From positions 62,001-126,000 of the forward strand of contig NZ_BMRA01000014.1 in the NCBI RefSeq assembly GCF_014648395.1: 64,000 bases of DNA, given 5' to 3'. Source of the stretch: Micromonospora fulviviridis (GTDB lineage Bacteria > Actinomycetota > Actinomycetes > Mycobacteriales > Micromonosporaceae). The notes below the pieces were generated by a model. The model was given only the letters and a program-made list of their open reading frames with translations, was not told the DNA's origin and made no database searches. Both the position numbers and the translations under genes were made by a program. How positions within the stretch are numbered: the first letter of the stretch is position 1; each line of letters starts with the position of its first letter. Positions 57,304 through 64,000 of this stretch are shown here, in pieces.

Positions 57304-58104
57304 ATGAACCTGACCGACCGGGTGGCCGTGATCACCGGCGGGGCGGGCGGCATCGGGGCCGCGCTCGGCCGCCGGTTCGCCGCCGAGGGCGCCGCCGCCG
57401 TCGTCCTGGCCGACCTGGACGCCGACGCCGCGCGTGCGGTGGCCGAGGCCATCGGCCCGGTGGCCCACGGCGTCGGGCTCGACGTCACCGACGAGGCGCA
57501 GGTACGGGCGCTGGTCGACGAGACCGAGCGCCGCCACGGCCGGATCGACCTGTTCTGCGCCAACGCCGGGGTGGCCACCGGCGGGGGAGTGGAGGCGCCC
57601 GACGCCGACTGGGACCGCGCCTGGCGGGTCAACGTGCTGGGGCACGTGCACAGCGCCCGGGCGGCGCTGCCGGGGATGCTCCGCCGCGGCCAGGGCTACC
57701 TGCTGTTCACCTGCTCGGCGGCGGGCGTGCTGACCGCGGTGGGCGACGCCCCGTACACCGCGACGAAGCACGCGGCGGTCGGCCTCGCCGAATGGCTCGC
57801 CATCACCTACCGGGACGACGGCGTCCGGGTCAGCGCGCTCTGCCCGCAGGGCGTGGACACCCCGATGCTCGCCGGCGGCCTCGCCGAGGGGCACCTGGGC
57901 GCCCGGGTGATCGCCGCCTCCGGCGCGGTGCTCACCCCCGACCAGGTCGCCGACGCCACCATCGCCGGGCTGGCCGAGGAGCGGTTCCTCATCCTGCCGC
58001 ACCCGGAGGTCGCCGGCTACGCCCGCCGCCGCGCCGAGGACCCCGACGGCTGGCAGGCCGGCCTGCGCAAACTCGTCCGCAAGCTGCGCGCGGCGGATCA
58101 GTAG
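57304..58104 (+). CDS. Short-chain dehydrogenase/reductase
   Basis: A 266-aa classical SDR. Cofactor motif TGGAGGIGAALG near residue 13, adenine motif DLDADAA, NAGVATGG, catalytic Ser in FTCSAAG, and YTATKHA carrying Tyr and Lys. It oxidises or reduces an alcohol/ketone with NAD(P). The ATG is one base after the LLM stop. Its last codons overlap the convergent small membrane gene by seven bases. Confidence 0.92.
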   Translation: MNLTDRVAVITGGAGGIGAALGRRFAAEGAAAVVLADLDADAARAVAEAIGPVAHGVGLDVTDEAQVRALVDETERRHGRIDLFCANAGVATGGGVEAPDADWDRAWRVNVLGHVHSARAALPGMLRRGQGYLLFTCSAAGVLTAVGDAPYTATKHAAVGLAEWLAITYRDDGVRVSALCPQGVDTPMLAGGLAEGHLGARVIAASGAVLTPDQVADATIAGLAEERFLILPHPEVAGYARRRAEDPDGWQAGLRKLVRKLRAADQ

Positions 58105-58385
58105 GAGCCGCTGCCGCCGTCGCCCCCGTGGCCGGCGGCGTCGCCGTACACGCTGTTCTCCAGGATCGCCGCGGAGTGGCGGTCGACGGGGGCGCCGCCC
58201 CGCTCGAAGGTGTCCCGGTGCGCACGGGGACCTGACCGGCGCAGCTCGCGCGCGGCCTTCCGGGCCGCCGCCAAACGATCCGCCCGGGTCGGCTCGCGAC
58301 GGACCCGGCCGCGCCACCGCCAGCCGGCGATGACCGCCGCCCCGACGCCCGCCACCGCCGGCACCACCCACATCACGACGGTCAT
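58098..58385 (-). CDS. Small membrane protein, hypothetical (95 aa)
   Basis: Not recognised. One N-terminal hydrophobic helix (VVMWVVPAVAGVGAAVIAGW), a basic helix (RRGRVRREPTRADRLAAARKAARELRRSG type) and a Gly/His/Tyr-rich tail. Codon bias fits a real gene. It overlaps the SDR end, and ~200 bp of unassigned sequence (58386-58585) separate it from the TgpA-like gene. Membrane anchor of unknown role. Confidence 0.6.
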   Translation of the reverse strand: MTVVMWVVPAVAGVGAAVIAGWRWRGRVRREPTRADRLAAARKAARELRRSGPRAHRDTFERGGAPVDRHSAAILENSVYGDAAGHGGDGGSGSY

Positions 58386-58585
58386 GTCCTCACGCTAGGC
58401 GCCCCGCGCCAGCACGCCCACGCCGCTTCCGTGGAGATCCTGACGAGGTGGCGTTCGTCCCGGACGGCTGCCGCCGCCTGGCCCGCGCGATGCGGGCGCG
58501 GCACGCGGGAGCGGCGTGCCGTGGTCGGGCTCGTGCCGGCGGCGGGTGCTCTCCTCGAACGGACGGTCGCCGATATCGGGTGGGG

Positions 58586-60982
58586 TCAGCGGCGCCAGCG
58601 CAGCGGGCCGGGGTGGACTCTCCACAGGAGGCGGCGCCAGCGGCGTCGGGTGGCGCGGAGCGCGGTCACGTAGGCGGTGGCGACCGTCGCCGCCCGATCG
58701 GCCTGGACGGGAGTGGCGGTGCCGGGCGCGAAGGCCACCTGATTGAGCAGGTCGGCCAGTTCGTCCACCTCGACGCCCGGCACGTCGGCTCCCGCCTCGC
58801 TGCCGGGAGCCGGCCGCGGCGATTCCGCTGACCGGGCCTGCGCCGGCGCGGCCTGCGGTGGCTCTGCGGGGGTCGGCCCCGTCGTGGCGGCGCGGGCCTC
58901 GGCGAGGGTGCGGTGGGCCCGCTCGGCGACCTCCGCGGCGGACAGGTCGGCGCCGACCGGACGGCCCGCCAGTCGCAGCGCGTCGGTCACCTCCCGCCAG
59001 GCGCCCGCGATCCGGCGGCCCGGGTCGCCCTGCGCCAACCGGCCCCGGGTCAGTCTGCGGCGCAGCGTCGCCAGGGTCAGCAGCAGCGCCCCGACCAGCA
59101 GCACCAGGCCGCCGACGCCGCCGCCGACCAGCACCGGCGTACCCGGTCCGCCCGGCCCGCCGCGCCGATCCGGGCCGGCCGCCGCCGGCGGGGTGGCGGT
59201 GGGTTCCACGGTCGGCGCGGGCACCTCGGACGGGGGCGGGTCCTCCGGCTTCGGCCGGAAGTCCTCCTCCACCGGGCGCGGTTCCTCGTCCGGGCGCGGC
59301 ATCGGGTCGAACGGCACCCAGCCGACGCCCTCGAACAGCACCTCCGGCCAGGCGTACGCGTCCGCCGCCCGGACCGGGCCGTCCGCCTTCGGCTCGAAGC
59401 CGACCACCACGCGGGTGGGCAGGCCGGCCAGCCGGCCCAGCACCGCGAACGACGCCGCGAACTGCTCGGAGGTGCCCCGCTGCCCGCCGCCGTTGCGCGG
59501 TCCGAAGAGGAAGAACGCCAGGTTCGGGTACGCGTGCCCGCTCGGCGCGTCCGCGGTGACCCGGTAGTGCTCGGCCAGGAAGTCGGCGATCGCGGCGGCC
59601 CGGGCGTACGGGGCGCCGTTCTCCTCGGCGAGCTGGGTGGCCAGCCGGCGCAGCTGCTCCGGCGCCCCGTCGGCCACCCGCAGCACCCGGGCCACCGCGT
59701 CGCCGGCCGGCACGTTCGCCGTGGTGAGCAGGTTCGTGTCCGGGCGCTCCTGGACCGAGGCGACCGTGTACCGCAACCCCGGCGCCAGCCCCTCCGGCCG
59801 GATCAGCGTCCCGGTCGCCGGGTCGTACGCCACCCGCGCGCCGGTCACCTCGCGCGGGGTCGGCACGGCGGGCAGCAGCTTTCCGGTCAGGTCGGCCACG
59901 GTGATCTCCTGGCGCATCGGGTCGGTGGCGGCGCCCGGCACCGGCCCGGCGGCCGGCAGGATCCGCCCCGCGTTGCGGTACGTCGCGCCCACCCGCCAGG
60001 TCACCCCGTCGTAGTCGCTGAGCACCGCGAGCCGGATCCGGGGCGGGCCCGCGTCCGCCGCGCCCGCCTCGGTCCGCACGTCGAGCAGCTTCTGGTCCGG
60101 GTTCAGCGCCCAGCCGGAGATCCGGATCAGCGGGTTCTCGTCCAGCGACTCCACCTGCGGCGGCTCGACGTAGCGGCGCGGGTCGACCGGGCGGGCGTCG
60201 ACCTGGCCGGCCACCACCGGGGCGAGCAGGGCCGCGAGCGCCACCACCACCGCCACGCCGGCCGCGCTCGCCGCGAGCAGCCGCAGCCGCACCGCCGCGC
60301 GGACCGCCGGGGCCAGGCCGGCGACCGGGTCGGCGGCGGCAGCTCCGGCTCGCCCGGCGGGCACCGCCAGCCCGACGGCGGCGACCGCCGCGAACACCAC
60401 CGTCGGCCCGACCGCCGGGACCGCGTTCGGCCCGACCACGTAGAGTGCGCCCGCGTAGAGCAGCACCGGCGGCAGGTAGCCGAGCAGCACCCGACCGGCC
60501 CGCAGCGCCACCTCGGCGGCGGCCAGCCCGGCCAGCCAGGCGGCCACCACCGGGACCAGCACGGTGTCCGGGGCCGGCTCCACCGGGATCATCGCGGTGA
60601 GCAGCCGGGGGATGGCGTTGCGGGCGGCGTCCGCCGCCACCTCGCCAAGGCCGCCCGGCAGCGCCGCGTGGCTGGCCGCCAGCCGCAGCGAGAGCAGCGT
60701 CCAGCCGGCCAGCGCGGCCACCGACAGCGGCGCCACGAGCCACGACGGCAGCCGCCGGGCCGCCACGCTGACCAGCACCGCGCCGGCCGCCGCGCCGGCC
60801 GTCAGGCGGCTCAGCAGCGGGTCCGCGTACACCCGCCCGAGCACCACGCCAGCCAGGGCGATCATGACGATCAGCGCCAGCGGCACCGGCACGACCCGCA
60901 GCACCCGCGCCACGGCGCCCGGACCACCATCCGCCGGCCCGGCCGGCGCGTCGACCGCCGGGCGCGGCGGGGTCACGGTCAC
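58586..60982 (-). CDS. TgpA-like transglutaminase-domain membrane protein (catalytic residues replaced)
   Basis: A 798-aa protein. About seven N-terminal membrane helices (30-255), an extracytoplasmic DUF3488-like stretch and a transglutaminase-like domain (about 440-565) are followed by a Pro-rich linker, a last membrane helix (VLVGGGVGGLVLLVGALLLTLATL) and a cytoplasmic tail. In the usual G-CEQFA motif this protein has GTSEQFAASFAVLGRLAGLPTRVVVGF, Ser505 replacing Cys. DAYAWPEVLF has Tyr543 replacing His. The third residue in WVPFDP is kept. It appears catalytically inactive. GTG 60982 overlaps the DUF58 stop (GTGA). Confidence 0.85.
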   Translation of the reverse strand: MTVTPPRPAVDAPAGPADGGPGAVARVLRVVPVPLALIVMIALAGVVLGRVYADPLLSRLTAGAAAGAVLVSVAARRLPSWLVAPLSVAALAGWTLLSLRLAASHAALPGGLGEVAADAARNAIPRLLTAMIPVEPAPDTVLVPVVAAWLAGLAAAEVALRAGRVLLGYLPPVLLYAGALYVVGPNAVPAVGPTVVFAAVAAVGLAVPAGRAGAAAADPVAGLAPAVRAAVRLRLLAASAAGVAVVVALAALLAPVVAGQVDARPVDPRRYVEPPQVESLDENPLIRISGWALNPDQKLLDVRTEAGAADAGPPRIRLAVLSDYDGVTWRVGATYRNAGRILPAAGPVPGAATDPMRQEITVADLTGKLLPAVPTPREVTGARVAYDPATGTLIRPEGLAPGLRYTVASVQERPDTNLLTTANVPAGDAVARVLRVADGAPEQLRRLATQLAEENGAPYARAAAIADFLAEHYRVTADAPSGHAYPNLAFFLFGPRNGGGQRGTSEQFAASFAVLGRLAGLPTRVVVGFEPKADGPVRAADAYAWPEVLFEGVGWVPFDPMPRPDEEPRPVEEDFRPKPEDPPPSEVPAPTVEPTATPPAAAGPDRRGGPGGPGTPVLVGGGVGGLVLLVGALLLTLATLRRRLTRGRLAQGDPGRRIAGAWREVTDALRLAGRPVGADLSAAEVAERAHRTLAEARAATTGPTPAEPPQAAPAQARSAESPRPAPGSEAGADVPGVEVDELADLLNQVAFAPGTATPVQADRAATVATAYVTALRATRRRWRRLLWRVHPGPLRWRR

Positions 60983-62133
60983 CACCGGCGGATCCCGTCC
61001 CACTCGGCGGCGAACTCGGCGCCGTCGGCCGCGTCCACCACGAGCACGCCCGCCGTTCCGGCCGCCGTCGGCTCCGCCGCCCCGAACATCCCGACCACCA
61101 CCGACGGGTACGCGCCGCGCAGCGCGCCGACGTGCCCCAGGTCGCCGCGGGCCCCCGGCCCGCTGAGGAAGACCAGCGTGTCGCCGAGCCGGTCCTGCCG
61201 CAGCCGCGTCAGCGCGGCCCGCAGCACGTCCGCCCCGCCCTCGGCCAGCTCCGCCGCGGCGAGCCGGTCCAACGGCCCGTGCGACGACTCCAGCTCGGCG
61301 GGGGCGGGCGCGACCAGCAGCAGGCTCACGGGCAGGTCCTCCCGGACCGCGGCGGCCACCACCGACGCCGCCGCCTCGCAGCCCGACTCGAACGACTCGG
61401 CCACCCCGGCGTCCCGGTCCGGGTGGGCGGCCGCCCGGTTGTCCAGCACCACCACGAGCCGGGGCAGGCTCGTGTCCACGTTCTCCCGCACCATCAGCTC
61501 GCCCACCCGGGCGCTGGTCCGCCAGTGCACCCGGCGCAGCTCGTCGCCCACCACGTACTCGCGCAGCGAGTCGAAGGTGATCGAGCCGTGCGGCACGCTG
61601 TCGATCCGCCCGTCCAGGCTGCGCCCGGCGCCGGTCGGCACCGCCGACAGCGGATGGATGCGCGGGTGCACCCACACCGGCACCGTCCCCCCGTACGCGC
61701 GGGCCAGCGCCACCAGCCCGAGCGGGTCGCGCCGGGTCACCCGCAGCGGACCGACCGGCACCACGCCCCGCCGCCGGGTCGGCACCGGGTAGCGCACCTC
61801 GGTGTCCCGGCCGGGACGCAGCCGCAGCACCGGCACCGGCACCAGCCGTCCGCCGCAGCGGTCCTCGGCCAGCAGGTTCGCCGCCCGCAGCCGGCCCGTG
61901 TTGCGCACGGTCAGCACCATGGCCGCCGGCTCACCCCGGGCCACCCGGTCCGGGTCGGCCACCCGCTCGACCGTCAACCGGGGCCGCCAGGCGGCCGTGA
62001 CCAGGGCGTACCCGACCGCGACGCCGGCCGCCGCGCCGAGCACGGTCAGCTCCGGGTACGCGTACCGGAAGCCGGCGCCGAGCAGCACGACGGCGGCCAC
62101 GAGCAGCCCGACGCCGCGGGCGGTGATCCCCAC
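60979..62133 (-). CDS. DUF58-domain protein
   Basis: A 384-aa protein with two N-terminal membrane helices (about 5-47), an extracytoplasmic-type beta domain (TVERVADPDRVARGEPAAMVLTVRNTG), and a C-terminal DUF58/vWA-like domain containing DSLREYVVGDELRRVHWRTSAR and LVVVLDNRAA. DUF58 proteins pair with MoxR ATPases, which act as chaperones. It lies between the moxR gene (3-bp gap) and the TgpA-like gene (4-bp overlap). Confidence 0.9.
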   Translation of the reverse strand: MGITARGVGLLVAAVVLLGAGFRYAYPELTVLGAAAGVAVGYALVTAAWRPRLTVERVADPDRVARGEPAAMVLTVRNTGRLRAANLLAEDRCGGRLVPVPVLRLRPGRDTEVRYPVPTRRRGVVPVGPLRVTRRDPLGLVALARAYGGTVPVWVHPRIHPLSAVPTGAGRSLDGRIDSVPHGSITFDSLREYVVGDELRRVHWRTSARVGELMVRENVDTSLPRLVVVLDNRAAAHPDRDAGVAESFESGCEAAASVVAAAVREDLPVSLLLVAPAPAELESSHGPLDRLAAAELAEGGADVLRAALTRLRQDRLGDTLVFLSGPGARGDLGHVGALRGAYPSVVVGMFGAAEPTAAGTAGVLVVDAADGAEFAAEWDGIRRW

Positions 62134-62136
62134 CGG

Positions 62137-63132
62137 TCAGCCGTGGACCGGGGCGGGCTGCCCCGACGGCAGCGGCACCGGCACCGAGGCGACCGCCTGG
62201 CGCAGCACGTCGGCCGGGGTCACCCCGCGCACCTGCGCGTCCGGGGTGAGCAGCAGCCGGTGCGCGAAGACCGGCTCGACCAGCGTCTTCAGGTCCTCCG
62301 GCATGATCCAGCCCCGCCCGTCGATCAGCGCGTACGCGCACGCGGCCCGGGTCAGCGCGATCACGCCCCGGGGGCTGACCCCGACCCGCACCTGCGGGTG
62401 GGTGCGGGTCGCCGCGGCCAGCCGCACCGCGTACGTGTAGAGCGGCTCGGCGATGTGCACCCGCCGGGCCATCTTCACCATCTCCCCGACGGTGGCGGTG
62501 TCGGTGACCGCGGTGAGCGAGTCGGGGGAGCGGAGGGCGGCGCCGCGCAGCACCTCCACCTCGACCGCCTCGTCCGGGTAGCCGACGGAGAGCTTCACCA
62601 GGAACCGGTCGAGCTGGGCCTCGGGCAGCCGGTAGGTGCCGTCCATCTCCACCGGGTTCTGGGTGGCCACCACCAGGAACGGCTGCGGCACGGGGTGGCG
62701 TACGCCGTCCACGGTGACGGTGCGCTCCTCCATCACCTCCAGCAGCGCCGACTGGGTCTTCGGCGAGGCCCGGTTGATCTCGTCGGCGATCACGATGTTC
62801 GCGAAGACCGGCCCCGGGTGGAACTCGAAGCCGCGGGTGGCCTGGTTGAAGATGGTCACCCCGGACACGTCCGAGGGCAGCAGGTCCGGGGTGAACTGGA
62901 TGCGCCGCCACTGCCCCTTGACCGTCGCCGCGATCGCCCGGGCCAGGGTCGTCTTGCCCACCCCCGGCACGTCCTCCAGCAGGACGTGCCCCTGGGCGAA
63001 GAGCGCGGTCAGCGCCAGCCGGACCACCTGCGGCTTGCCCAGCACGACCGCGTTGACGTTCTCGGCCAGCCGGGCGGCCAGGGCGGCGAAGCCCTGCACC
63101 TCCGGCTGGGTGAGCGGTTCGTGGGTGTTCAC
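62137..63132 (-). CDS. MoxR-family AAA ATPase
   Basis: A 331-aa AAA+ ATPase. Walker A GVGKTTLA (DVPGVGKTTLARAIAATV), Walker B IVIADEINRASPKTQSALLEVMEER, sensor VATQNPVEMDGTYRLPEAQLDRF. MoxR proteins remodel partners encoded nearby, here DUF58 and the TgpA-like protein. GTG 63132 is preferred with GAGGAG upstream; an in-frame ATG at 63195 would extend into the upstream gene. It is first of the three-gene block downstream of the FN3 protein. Confidence 0.92.
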   Translation of the reverse strand: MNTHEPLTQPEVQGFAALAARLAENVNAVVLGKPQVVRLALTALFAQGHVLLEDVPGVGKTTLARAIAATVKGQWRRIQFTPDLLPSDVSGVTIFNQATRGFEFHPGPVFANIVIADEINRASPKTQSALLEVMEERTVTVDGVRHPVPQPFLVVATQNPVEMDGTYRLPEAQLDRFLVKLSVGYPDEAVEVEVLRGAALRSPDSLTAVTDTATVGEMVKMARRVHIAEPLYTYAVRLAAATRTHPQVRVGVSPRGVIALTRAACAYALIDGRGWIMPEDLKTLVEPVFAHRLLLTPDAQVRGVTPADVLRQAVASVPVPLPSGQPAPVHG

Positions 63133-63160
63133 GGGCGCGGTGCTCCTCGGTGCGGCGCGG

Positions 63161-64000
63161 TCAGCAGGTGGGCAGGAGGTTGAGGTTGTCGCCACCCTCC
63201 AGGTTCAGCCAGGCCCACGGGATGTAGGTCTTGCCCTTGTAGTCGACCTGGACCCACCAGGTGCTGCGCTTGTCGTTGTTGTAGATGTAGGCGTAGACCT
63301 CTTCGCCCTGCTTCTTGCAGAAGGTTCGCAGTCGGGTGCCGTCCGGTACCCAGCCGGCCTGGCGGCTGTCCACCTGCTGGGTGATCTCGAAGATCTCGTT
63401 GCCGTTGCGGCCGGCGCGGTCGGAGTTGCAGTAGGTGGCCTCCGCGCCGGAGGAGCCGTTCTTGCACGTGGCGACGCCGTACACCGGGTCGGTCGACTGC
63501 GCCCGGGTCGCGGTGCCGTTGCCCGCCGCGTTGGTCGTGGTCACCGTCACCGTGTACGCCGTGCCCGGCGTCAGGCCGGTCACCCGCAGGCTGGAGCAGC
63601 TGCCGCTGGCGGTCTTGCCCCCCGTCGCGGCCGAGCAGGTGGCCCGGCCACCGCCCGCGTCCACGGTGAACGTCACCGTCACCGAGGTGGCGTCGGCCGA
63701 CGAGCCGGTCACCGTGACCCGGGGCGCGGCCACCGTGCGGGCCGTGGTGCTGGCCTCCGCGCCAGGTCCGGCCTCGTTGACCGCCTTCACCTTGACCGTG
63801 ACGTTCTGGCCGTCGCCGAGCCCGCCGATCGTGGCCCGCACGTCGGTCACCTCGGTGGTCTTCCCGGCGGCCTCCACCAGGTACTTCGTCACCGGGCGGC
63901 CGTTGTCCACGGCCGGCGCCCACTGCACCGCGATGGTGCCGGGCTGGTCGGCCACCGTGGACGCGCGCAGCTCGGTGGGCGCCTTCGGAACGGTGAACGG
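63161..64000 (-). CDS. Fibronectin type III-domain protein (partial, N-terminus outside window)
   Basis: The last 280 residues are visible. Two FN3 modules (VADQPGTIAVQWAPAVDNGRPVTKYLVEAAG ... ; VTVTGSSADATSVTVTFTVDAGGG ... GLTPGTAYTVTVTTTNAAG) are followed by a ~90-residue C-terminal SH3-like/Cys-containing domain (VYGVATCKNGSSGAEATYCNSD, TFCKKQGEEVYAYIYNNDKRSTWWVQVDYKGKTYIPWAWLNLEGG). The reading frame stays open through the right edge. It is likely an exported or membrane protein, upstream of and probably co-transcribed with moxR (28-bp gap). Confidence 0.82.
   Translation of the reverse strand, partial: PFTVPKAPTELRASTVADQPGTIAVQWAPAVDNGRPVTKYLVEAAGKTTEVTDVRATIGGLGDGQNVTVKVKAVNEAGPGAEASTTARTVAAPRVTVTGSSADATSVTVTFTVDAGGGRATCSAATGGKTASGSCSSLRVTGLTPGTAYTVTVTTTNAAGNGTATRAQSTDPVYGVATCKNGSSGAEATYCNSDRAGRNGNEIFEITQQVDSRQAGWVPDGTRLRTFCKKQGEEVYAYIYNNDKRSTWWVQVDYKGKTYIPWAWLNLEGGDNLNLLPTC

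Noticed and set aside
1..64000. CRISPR array, tRNA or rRNA genes
   Set aside because: No regularly spaced repeats, no cloverleaf with a CCA-end pattern and no rRNA core sequences were noticed in the reading.

Overview
The window is very GC-rich, uses GTG and TTG starts freely, and carries families typical of Actinobacteria: a CvnA/CvnB-type sensor pair, an F420-type LLM oxidoreductase, a mycothiol-dependent isomerase-fold protein, an LpqY-SugABC importer, a GH48 cellulase with a CBM2, and a MoxR/DUF58/TgpA-like set. This suggests a soil or plant-associated actinomycete, most likely Micromonosporaceae (Micromonospora-like). That placement is an inference from gene content; no rRNA or tRNA gene was seen.

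Left part (0-24 kb). A partial DUF1062 gene and a divergent LysR/MFS pair come first. Then follows a minus-strand sugar operon: LacI regulator, solute-binding lipoprotein, two permeases, GH31 alpha-xylosidase and GH1 beta-glucosidase. Its start/stop codons overlap, and tandem palindromic operators lie before lacI. The enzyme pair fits uptake and hydrolysis of xylosylated gluco-oligosaccharides such as isoprimeverose. Next are an amidohydrolase with a DUF457 membrane protein, a Ser/Thr kinase, and an alpha-glucan cluster (GT4 glycosyltransferase, debranching enzyme, GH63-like hydrolase). A secreted propeller protein, a HAD hydrolase and a DUF4184 protein close this part.

Middle part (24-43 kb). 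L,D-transpeptidase, B-box rhomboid protease, AMIN-like lipoprotein, two small unknown genes (one with RusA-like features), a double-VOC protein, and the four-gene trehalose-type ABC importer. Then an AlkZ/YcaQ-like winged-helix protein, PRC-barrel/DUF2382 and DUF4190 proteins, and WrbA. A fused anthranilate synthase is preceded by a 19-residue leader peptide with tandem Trp codons and five alternating complementary GGCGGCC/GGCCGCC segments, a strong candidate Trp attenuator. Divergent from it is an FGGY kinase, followed by the CvnA/CvnB pair without CvnC/CvnD.

Element and cellulose region (43.3-51 kb). Immediately after the cvnB terminator lies a 2.16 kb element bounded by 21-bp imperfect terminal inverted repeats. 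It encodes one intact 664-aa TnpB-related RuvC nuclease with a TTG start and strong Shine-Dalgarno. The reading frame ends inside the right repeat, beside a perfect hairpin, and there is no transposase gene. Beyond it are a Tat-lipoprotein GH1 beta-glucosidase and a divergent GH48 cellobiohydrolase. Their 846-bp intergenic region holds three CebR-like operators, two of which are exact inverted copies.

Right part (51-64 kb). Mostly housekeeping and hypothetical genes: DUF3159, PAP2 phosphatase, PEBP-like, MDMPI-like, DUF1028, LtrA-like, LLM oxidoreductase with SDR, and a small membrane protein. The window ends in a minus-strand set of FN3 protein (cut by the edge), MoxR ATPase, DUF58 and TgpA-like protein. 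The transglutaminase domain of the last has Ser and Tyr at the expected catalytic Cys and His positions. Perfect GC-rich hairpins separate many convergent or consecutive genes.
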